Positions 5,353 to 10,694 of a stretch of DNA of 10,694 nt are shown piece by piece. The DNA comes from CAYGZQ01 sp964354375 [NCBI: uncultured Planctomycetota bacterium] (lineage in GTDB: Bacteria > JAJVIF01 > JAPKYR01): NCBI GenBank assembly GCA_964354375.1, contig CAYGZQ010000023.1, positions 1 to 10,694 of the forward strand. The letters run 5' to 3'. The notes beneath the pieces were generated by a model. That model made no database searches and was not told the origin of the DNA. It saw only the letters and a program-made list of their open reading frames with translations. The translations under genes and the position numbers were made by a program. How positions within the stretch are numbered: the stretch's first letter is position 1; each line of letters begins with the position of its first letter.

Positions 5353-7026
5353 ATGCCCGGCAAGACGGCTTATACCAGCAGCAATCTTGGAATCAGGAAT
5401 CCGTACCACGTACACAGCTTCTTCGAGCTGGGTCTCTCCGCGGCGCTGGCCGTTCTTCTGCTTGCCTTCATACCCAGATTCGTGGCCGCCGCCAAGACGC
5501 ATCTCGAGTTGTTCGATCAGGGCCGGCTCGACGGAAGCTACTCAGTAAGTGTGCTTTTCGCAGTTATTTTCTGGATTTTCGCTATTACGTGCGCCGTGAT
5601 GACTCTGAGAAACCTGATCAGAGGCATCCATCATCTGCTCTCATTCATTGTGCCCCCGGGCATCCCGAAGAACCTCGATTCCATCAAGACGATTCTCAAC
5701 GTGCTGGACAACCGCGTTATCGACTCCTTTGAGAGCTCTTCGGCGCTGCAGAGAGTCGCATCGTTTTTCTCGAACCGGTATCTGTATCTCACTCACACGC
5801 CGAAGGAATTCGCGAAGGCGACGATCAGATCGTCGACCTTCTGGCTCATCTGGCTTCCGCTGTTCATTGTGCCGACCTTCTTCGCCTCGGCTATATCGAA
5901 GATCCTGGGCGCGACCGTCAGCTACCCCTTCCCCATTATGCTCGTGGTGGTGGTGATCATCCTGGTTGCGGTTCAGATAGTCGCCACCGGCGCCCTCACC
6001 CCGGCCGTCCCCGAGCTCAACCTGGTCGAGCGAAGGACCCACCTTCTCGAAACCGGCAATCCCAACAATTTTTTCAGTTTCATCATGAATGAGCTCGATG
6101 AAATCCGGTACGAGGACTTCCAGAATCGCTGCTACGCGCAAAAGCAGCCGCTGAGCGACAGTATCCAGACCGGGGACACGAACATTTTCGACGGTATCGC
6201 CATCATCGAAACCCAGCCTGTGCCGCTGAACCAGGTGGCGGCCGGACCCGGCGGTGTGATGGACGCGGGAGGTCTCGCGCTCATTTTCCTGGGCTACCTG
6301 TTCGCCTTCTCCATCTGCGCTTTGAGGCTTGGCAGCAGTCCCACCGCGTCGGAGGATCTCGGCGCAGCCATCCCGGCACTCTTCGTCTCGACCATCGCCG
6401 TTTTCACAGCGATCTCGCACGGCAGAAGGTTCATGAACCAGGCGTTCAGCCTGTTCAACAGGTTCCTCTACTCAAGCAATCTCATCGCCCTCAAGCTGCA
6501 GGGGACTCACACGGCAAGCACCATCGGACTGGGCGACGGTCGGGGAGGACAGGCTTTCTCGAAGCGGACGAGTATACAGAGCGACACAGACATCACTCTG
6601 AAAGCCACCCAGCTGACCACCGAGACCGAAGGACTTGAGGGGAAAAGGATCATTATCTCGGCGGGCACGCCGCCCGATTTCGTAGCCACTCTGAACAGGT
6701 TCATCGAGGGCTTGAACAACTTCCGCGATTCATCCGGCAGACTCGCCGGAATCGATCTCACCGACAACAGGTTCGCGGAACTGGCGGATGCGAACATCAT
6801 TCTGGCCGGCAAAATGAGCGCGGTCCAGGAAGCAGGGAAACGTATGGCTCGCAACCAGCTTCCCGCAGAAGCCCTGGACCAGCATCGTTACCTGTCTTCA
6901 CCTCAGGCTCAGAAAGAGCTGGGCGCTGGCGACACAAAAATCTGCCCGAGATGCGCTGAGACGATCAAGCTGAGGGCGAAGGTCTGCAGATTCTGCGGCC
7001 AGGAATTCCCCGAAGTGACTGACTGA
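5353..7026 (+). CDS. Unrecognised polytopic membrane protein with C-terminal zinc ribbon
   Basis: I do not recognise this 557-residue protein. About six hydrophobic segments are visible (near 24-44, 66-84, 162-182, 193-215, 304-324 and 337-357), arranged as three hairpins with soluble stretches between them (about 90-160 and 216-303). The region 380-525 is hydrophilic, with a helical part rich in Asn, Ala and Glu. The end is a zinc ribbon, CPRCAETIKLRAKVCRFCGQ (C531, C534, C545, C548), of the UPF0547 or double-zinc-ribbon type often found on membrane-protein tails. With six segments and no cleavable signal, both termini are probably cytoplasmic. The start has AGGAG (5341-5345) 7 nt upstream. 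It lies downstream of secF on the same strand, but the gap of 231 bp makes co-transcription only possible. No catalytic motif is seen, so I assign no function. Confidence 0.8.
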   Translation: MPGKTAYTSSNLGIRNPYHVHSFFELGLSAALAVLLLAFIPRFVAAAKTHLELFDQGRLDGSYSVSVLFAVIFWIFAITCAVMTLRNLIRGIHHLLSFIVPPGIPKNLDSIKTILNVLDNRVIDSFESSSALQRVASFFSNRYLYLTHTPKEFAKATIRSSTFWLIWLPLFIVPTFFASAISKILGATVSYPFPIMLVVVVIILVAVQIVATGALTPAVPELNLVERRTHLLETGNPNNFFSFIMNELDEIRYEDFQNRCYAQKQPLSDSIQTGDTNIFDGIAIIETQPVPLNQVAAGPGGVMDAGGLALIFLGYLFAFSICALRLGSSPTASEDLGAAIPALFVSTIAVFTAISHGRRFMNQAFSLFNRFLYSSNLIALKLQGTHTASTIGLGDGRGGQAFSKRTSIQSDTDITLKATQLTTETEGLEGKRIIISAGTPPDFVATLNRFIEGLNNFRDSSGRLAGIDLTDNRFAELADANIILAGKMSAVQEAGKRMARNQLPAEALDQHRYLSSPQAQKELGAGDTKICPRCAETIKLRAKVCRFCGQEFPEVTD

Positions 7027-7047
7027 CTTCTCTGGGCTCCAGAGGGG
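7027..7047. terminator. Hairpin between convergent genes, possible bidirectional terminator
   Basis: CTCTGG (7030-7035) pairs with CCAGAG (7039-7044) over a 3-nt loop, and the stem can extend outward to 7027/7047 through two G-U pairs and one C-G pair. It occupies the 34-bp gap between two genes that end facing each other. There is no good T tract on either side, so termination strength is uncertain. Confidence 0.4.
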
Positions 7048-7060
7048 ATTATCTTCAATG

Positions 7061-9577
7061 CTATTTGCCGAACAGAAGGGCTTGGCCGTCCCTCTTTCCT
7101 GCGCCGCCTCCCGGACGCTGCTTTCCCACGAGGTCCGGCAGATTTACCTTCTCTTTGTGCTTATCGAAGGAACGGTCGAAAGCGTCGAAATAGATGACAC
7201 CCCAGTTCTCTTCATCAAAGTGATGCGCGAACAAAGGCGATTTCCTTTTCTGCTCGAAAGTGGCCGCGCGCTCTTCAGGAATCAGCATGTACTTGGCCAC
7301 GGATGGAGCAAGATTGGAACCCCGAAGGAGAGCGGAAGTCATCGCTGTGGTTGCCTCCACCTCAAACGCTGCGATTACCTTCCGACCGTCGAGCCACAGC
7401 ACATCCATGTTGGCCACGCTCTCCAGGTCAACCGCCTCGTCTATCTCTAGTCTCCTAATTTCCAATAGTTCCCCAAAAGTCTGTTCTTTCCCTGCGGCAC
7501 CCAGTAGACCTAGTCTGGCTCGCTCAGACTGCTCTCGTCGACCGATCCAGAACTCGTATCCCTGCTTCTTGCCAATCCAAGCCAAGCGTTCTATAAAAAG
7601 GTTGTGACGGGTGACATCCGTCTCGATTTCCGGCTTCAGCATCCACTCGCCTTTGCCGCCCACTTTCCGCGCATAGACTTCCAGCGCGCCCTTGATGCTC
7701 ATGGTATCGCTGGTCAGGGAATTGGGGAAAGCAATGGAGACTTCATTCCATGCGTCGGTGAAAGAGATCCTGCCCTTTGACTTGAGTAATCGATAGATGG
7801 TCTGCTCTACCCGCTCACTCAAAGGGATCTCCATCAGTCTGCGGACAAACCTTTCATCATTCAGCCACCACAACTGGCCGGTTGCTCCGCCCAGTTGAGC
7901 GGGCATGAGACAAAACTCCTTGTTGATATGCGCCTTGAGAACGGCCTCCACATCAAGCCCGGATGGATGGCTCTTCCAGTATCCCTCAAGCGCCAACTGC
8001 GGATCGATGTAATTAATTATGATTGTGTAAGGCGTCGGTTCGGCGCGCTCAGCGATGACTTTCTTCGTGCTTTCGATAACAACACGTTCAAACTTCTGCG
8101 CATCGAACTCAACATCGTTGACGCTCGGCTGAGCGGCCAAAGGTTTATGAAACCGCATATAGAAATCACCCTGAGCTGATCCGAAAGGCTGTAACATTGA
8201 CTTGCCGGATGTCTGCGCCAGGGGCTGATGATGTATGTTCTGGAAATGAAATCCTGCCACGACGGCTTCGTGGATCGTGGCATTTCTCACTTTGAATGTC
8301 GGATTGTGAAAAGTGACAGTAAGAAACCGACCCGGTTTCAGCACACGGGACATAAGGTCGAAACTGTTCTTAAGAAGGCTCCGGTACACCTCGAACGGCT
8401 TCCCCTGCCGTTCGTTCCGTATGATTTCTCGGCTCTCGAGTTTCTCAGTGTACGTGTCATTCATCTTCAGCCAAGCCGCCCAGAGATAGCCCAGTTCGCC
8501 GTATTGGATGGCGGCATCGTAAGGAGGATCGGTGAAGATGTAATCGACAAAACCGCAGTTAAGGGTCATTTTCTTCATCAAAGCAATACAATCGCCCGGG
8601 ATTATGCAGACATCGGCCTCACCTAAGAAGACCTGCTGGAAGTTCCTGGCGAAACGAATGTCCCTGAGAACTGTGTTTGACTCTTCCTTAGCCTTTATCA
8701 ACCCCTGATGACCGAGCATCGCGCCTTCGAATTTCTCCCATACGTTCTGTTCAGTTGGTCTCGGGGCGGACCAGTAGCTGTGCTGATTCCAAGTGGAGCT
8801 GAATGCCGTCTGATGATTCGTGGGTGATGAATCCAAAGCAGGGCACATCTTCGAGCAGAGATGAACCATTGAGGAGAACGCAATCTTGAGAAAAGCCCTG
8901 AGTTTCTTTGAAGGCTCCTCCTCAATGGCCTCCATAAGCCACGCGAGAGCCATCAAATTGCGCCTTGTAAATATTTCGTCAAGGGATTCAAAATGCTGTT
9001 TCTCCTTGAAGGGATGGCCGCTTGTATAGTAGAGAGGGTTACGCGGATACCATGCGTCGATCTTTTTCTGATCGATTCTCTTCAGAAGATCTCGATCCGC
9101 CTTCATAAGCTTCGTGTCCCTAGGCCGCGAGTCCTCACAGTTGGGACACTCTTTGTACCGCACCTCGACGCACTCATTTCGCTCCCATACAAAACACGTG
9201 GCAGGGAATTCCGTGCCGCACGAGCGGCACTTGGTCAGATAGAGATCAAGAATCCTTTGTTTGACTGCTCGCTCGACCCTGCGAAAAGCCTCCATCAGCT
9301 TCGTCTCGTCGACCGGAAGGATCGTTAGCCTGGCTATCTCACAGGCCACCGGGTTGAGATCGCAGATAATCGCCTTCCTTCCATTGCGCAAGGCCTCTAT
9401 TGCGGCGACCCCGCTCCCCGCAAAAGGATCGAACACGGTTTCACCTGGTTCGGTGTGATTTTTTATGTACTCACCAACGACATTCCAGGTTTTTCGCCCC
9501 CAGTACTTGTGCCACACATACATGGGGCTGTGTGCGAGAGGAGCAATACTTCGGTTGATGGGCCCGGCGAGTTCCAT
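7061..9577 (-). CDS. DNA amino-methyltransferase fused to winged helix and nuclease-like domain
   Basis: The 838-residue product (counted from the ATG at 9577) opens with a methyltransferase domain. FDPFAGSG (49-56) is the AdoMet-binding motif I, with DLNP (73-76) as motif II. DPPY (350-353) is the catalytic motif IV of N6-adenine or N4-cytosine enzymes, followed by GRFLTVTFHN (416-425). Between motifs I and IV lies a long insert with a Cys cluster (C117, C120, C144, C147), probably zinc-binding. Motif I before a long insert and then IV is the alpha-type order. Residues of about 588-650 look like a winged helix, and about 658-800 resembles a PD-(D/E)XK nuclease core with D725, E739 and E741 (FEVE), an E-x-E ending like that of BamHI. 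I infer a single-chain restriction-modification or defence enzyme; target unknown. The reading frame continues to 9697 with ATGs at 9634 and 9598; I chose 9577 from the promoter position and where family similarity begins, but no start has a good ribosome site. Confidence 0.8.
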   Translation of the reverse strand: MELAGPINRSIAPLAHSPMYVWHKYWGRKTWNVVGEYIKNHTEPGETVFDPFAGSGVAAIEALRNGRKAIICDLNPVACEIARLTILPVDETKLMEAFRRVERAVKQRILDLYLTKCRSCGTEFPATCFVWERNECVEVRYKECPNCEDSRPRDTKLMKADRDLLKRIDQKKIDAWYPRNPLYYTSGHPFKEKQHFESLDEIFTRRNLMALAWLMEAIEEEPSKKLRAFLKIAFSSMVHLCSKMCPALDSSPTNHQTAFSSTWNQHSYWSAPRPTEQNVWEKFEGAMLGHQGLIKAKEESNTVLRDIRFARNFQQVFLGEADVCIIPGDCIALMKKMTLNCGFVDYIFTDPPYDAAIQYGELGYLWAAWLKMNDTYTEKLESREIIRNERQGKPFEVYRSLLKNSFDLMSRVLKPGRFLTVTFHNPTFKVRNATIHEAVVAGFHFQNIHHQPLAQTSGKSMLQPFGSAQGDFYMRFHKPLAAQPSVNDVEFDAQKFERVVIESTKKVIAERAEPTPYTIIINYIDPQLALEGYWKSHPSGLDVEAVLKAHINKEFCLMPAQLGGATGQLWWLNDERFVRRLMEIPLSERVEQTIYRLLKSKGRISFTDAWNEVSIAFPNSLTSDTMSIKGALEVYARKVGGKGEWMLKPEIETDVTRHNLFIERLAWIGKKQGYEFWIGRREQSERARLGLLGAAGKEQTFGELLEIRRLEIDEAVDLESVANMDVLWLDGRKVIAAFEVEATTAMTSALLRGSNLAPSVAKYMLIPEERAATFEQKRKSPLFAHHFDEENWGVIYFDAFDRSFDKHKEKVNLPDLVGKQRPGGGAGKRDGQALLFGK

Positions 9578-9586
9578 GTTTGACGC

Positions 9587-9616
9587 ATAATAGTGCATAT
9601 CATAAGGGAGGGTCAA
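9587..9616 (-). promoter_or_regulatory. Promoter of the methyltransferase gene
   Basis: On the minus strand TTGACC (9616-9611) and TATTAT (9592-9587) are 18 nt apart, each one mismatch from consensus. The predicted transcript start (about 9580) is only a few bases before the ATG at 9577, so the message could be leaderless. This would separate the gene from galU transcription. Confidence 0.55.
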
Positions 9617-9702
9617 GCGCGGTGTCCACTGCATGTGTAGGGAGGCATACCTAGACAGCCCTGGCAGCCGTCTTGTACAGGGTCTGCAACAAGGCAACCT
9701 TA

Positions 9703-10581
9703 CTAGAGATTATTTTCCAGGACTCTGCGCATGTACCTCAGAAGGTGCTTCTTGAGGTCGGGACGCCGCATGGCCCAGTCGATGGTCGCGGTGATCATCC
9801 CCTCCACCTGCCCCACATCCCATCTGCTGCCCTGGTACACGACCGCGTGCATCTCCTCCTGCTGCAGAAGGAGCTTCAGGCCGTCGGTGAGCTGGATCTC
9901 CCCTTTTGCGTCCGGCTTCGTCGCCTCGAGGCACTTGAACACGGTGGGGGTGAGAAGATAGCGTCCGATGATCGCCAGGTTGCTGGGAGCTTCCGCGATG
10001 GAGGGCTTCTCGACCAGGTCCTTCACCTTTATCAGACCGTTTCCGACATTTTCGCCCGCAACAATGCCGTATTTGCTGACATCGCTCTCTGCGACAGCCT
10101 GGACCGCCAGGATGCTGGTTCCCAGCTCCTTGAACGCCGAGATCATCACTTTCGTCGCCGACAACACCGGGTCCGAGATGTCGTCGCCGAGAAGCACGAC
10201 AAACGGTTCATCCCCGACGTGGTCCTTCGCCAGCAGCACCGCGTGACCGAGTCCCAGCGGCTCTCCCTGGCGGATGTAGTGCAGTCGCGCGAGACGCGTG
10301 ACCTGCTCCACCACCTCAAGCTCGGGGGCCTTCCCCTTCGCCCTCAGGAAATGCTCGAGCTCGAACGCCTTGTCGAAGTGATCTTCGACGGCCCGTTTGC
10401 CGCGGCCGGTTATGATGAGGATATCCTGCAGGCCCGCTTCCACGGCCTCCTCGACCACGTACTGGATCGTAGGCTTGTCGACAATCGGAAGCATCTCCTT
10501 CGGCTGAGCCTTGGTCGCCGGCAGGAAACGGGTTCCCAGTCCCGCCGCTGGGATCACGGCCTTAGTAACCGAGTTTGCCAT
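9703..10581 (-). CDS. galU: UTP-glucose-1-phosphate uridylyltransferase
   Basis: The 292-residue cytoplasmic enzyme makes UDP-glucose from UTP and glucose-1-phosphate, feeding cell-envelope polysaccharide and glycan synthesis. The nucleotide-binding signature AAGLGTRFLPATKAQPKEM (12-30) is intact, as are GDD (132-134, metal-binding), VEKP (190-193), and GEIQLTDG (227-234), all hallmarks of the bacterial GalU/GtaB family. The length fits the family exactly. I chose the ATG at 10581 because MANSVTKAVIPAAG matches the family N-terminus; a longer frame to 10638 adds 19 polar residues and starts almost on the predicted transcript start. AAGGAAGG lies about 12 nt upstream of the chosen start. It precedes the methyltransferase gene on the same strand, 125 bp away, but that gene appears to have its own promoter. 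Confidence 0.95.
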   Translation of the reverse strand: MANSVTKAVIPAAGLGTRFLPATKAQPKEMLPIVDKPTIQYVVEEAVEAGLQDILIITGRGKRAVEDHFDKAFELEHFLRAKGKAPELEVVEQVTRLARLHYIRQGEPLGLGHAVLLAKDHVGDEPFVVLLGDDISDPVLSATKVMISAFKELGTSILAVQAVAESDVSKYGIVAGENVGNGLIKVKDLVEKPSIAEAPSNLAIIGRYLLTPTVFKCLEATKPDAKGEIQLTDGLKLLLQQEEMHAVVYQGSRWDVGQVEGMITATIDWAMRRPDLKKHLLRYMRRVLENNL

Positions 10582-10602
10582 TCGTGAATCAGAACCTTCC
10601 TT

Positions 10603-10620
10603 GCTGCCTTTCCGGGCAGC
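10603..10620 (-). other. Hairpin in the galU leader
   Basis: GCTGCC and GGCAGC form a 6-bp stem with a 6-nt loop, just upstream of the AAGGAAGG ribosome site. It would lie in the untranslated leader if galU starts at 10581. It may be incidental. Confidence 0.3.
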
Positions 10621-10647
10621 CGAGTACTCCTCAGTCATTCATCGTAC

Positions 10648-10653
10648 ATTGTA
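10648..10653 (-). promoter_or_regulatory. Possible -10 box of the galU promoter
   Basis: TACAAT on the minus strand is one mismatch from the -10 consensus and predicts a start near 10641, leaving a leader of about 60 nt before the chosen galU start. The -35 position (about TAGTGA at 10676-10671) matches only half of the consensus, so only the -10 is supported. Confidence 0.4.
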
Positions 10654-10694
10654 TCTCAATCTCATCATGTTCACTAGCGACCGGGCAGGTCGAT

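Noticed and set aside
5170-5502. 110-residue minus-strand open frame across the gap after secF
   Set aside because: It overlaps the start of the next real gene, and no ribosome site or similarity is seen; the gap is better read as untranslated.
5641-6420. 259-residue minus-strand open frame
   Set aside because: It lies antisense within the membrane-protein gene, is rich in Arg/Asp/His as expected for reverse-strand reading of GC-rich code, and has no known motif.
7061-9577. BREX PglX or type I HsdM subunit
   Set aside because: There is no pglZ, brxC, hsdS or hsdR nearby, and the order of motifs with a Cys-rich insert and C-terminal nuclease-like part does not fit those families.
9673-10587. 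304-residue plus-strand open frame opposite galU
   Set aside because: It is fully antisense to a clear galU with all family motifs and has no ribosome site or recognisable domain.

Overview
This 10.7 kb window comes from a Gram-negative-type bacterium of moderately high GC. It carries a two-gene secD-secF translocase operon, a GalU sugar-nucleotide enzyme and MscL. The hairpin-forming intergenic repeats at the left edge are of a kind common in genomes of uncultivated phyla. I cannot place it more precisely: nothing here is diagnostic of a phylum, and there is no rRNA or tRNA.

Left half (1-5121), the Sec block. Two 39-bp tandem repeats (1-78) precede a good sigma70-type promoter. That promoter drives a 396-residue chimera (167-1357) which joins a SecD P1 periplasmic region directly to a SecF periplasmic (P4) domain and lacks every channel-forming membrane segment of both parents. 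A convergent mscL gene (1396-1830, minus strand) with a zinc-ribbon tail follows. An intergenic stretch then holds paired hairpins, a second strong promoter resembling the chimera's promoter, and a structured leader of about 105 nt. Full-length secD (2144-3985) and secF (3985-5121) follow, overlapping by one base. The chimera is clearly a paralogue made from parts of this same pair: the P1 head region is about 70% identical to the neighbouring SecD by hand alignment, and the tail aligns with the neighbouring SecF P4 domain from end to end.

Middle (5122-7026). A 557-residue membrane protein that I do not recognise has about six predicted membrane segments and a C-terminal CxxC...CxxC zinc ribbon of the same type as the tail on MscL.

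Right half (7027-10694), minus strand. galU (UTP-glucose-1-phosphate uridylyltransferase, 9703-10581) is followed by a large, visibly more AT-rich gene (7061-9577). This encodes an amino-methyltransferase with DPFAGSG and DPPY motifs and an internal Cys cluster. Its C-terminal part looks like a winged helix plus a PD-(D/E)XK-like nuclease core, so it may be a single-chain restriction-modification or defence enzyme. It reads as an insertion between housekeeping genes.

The SecD-SecF periplasmic chimera is the best candidate for something undescribed. It has its own promoter, a good ribosome binding site and conservative divergence from both parents. It could be a membrane-anchored periplasmic helper or modulator of Sec-dependent export or folding. 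That role is inference.
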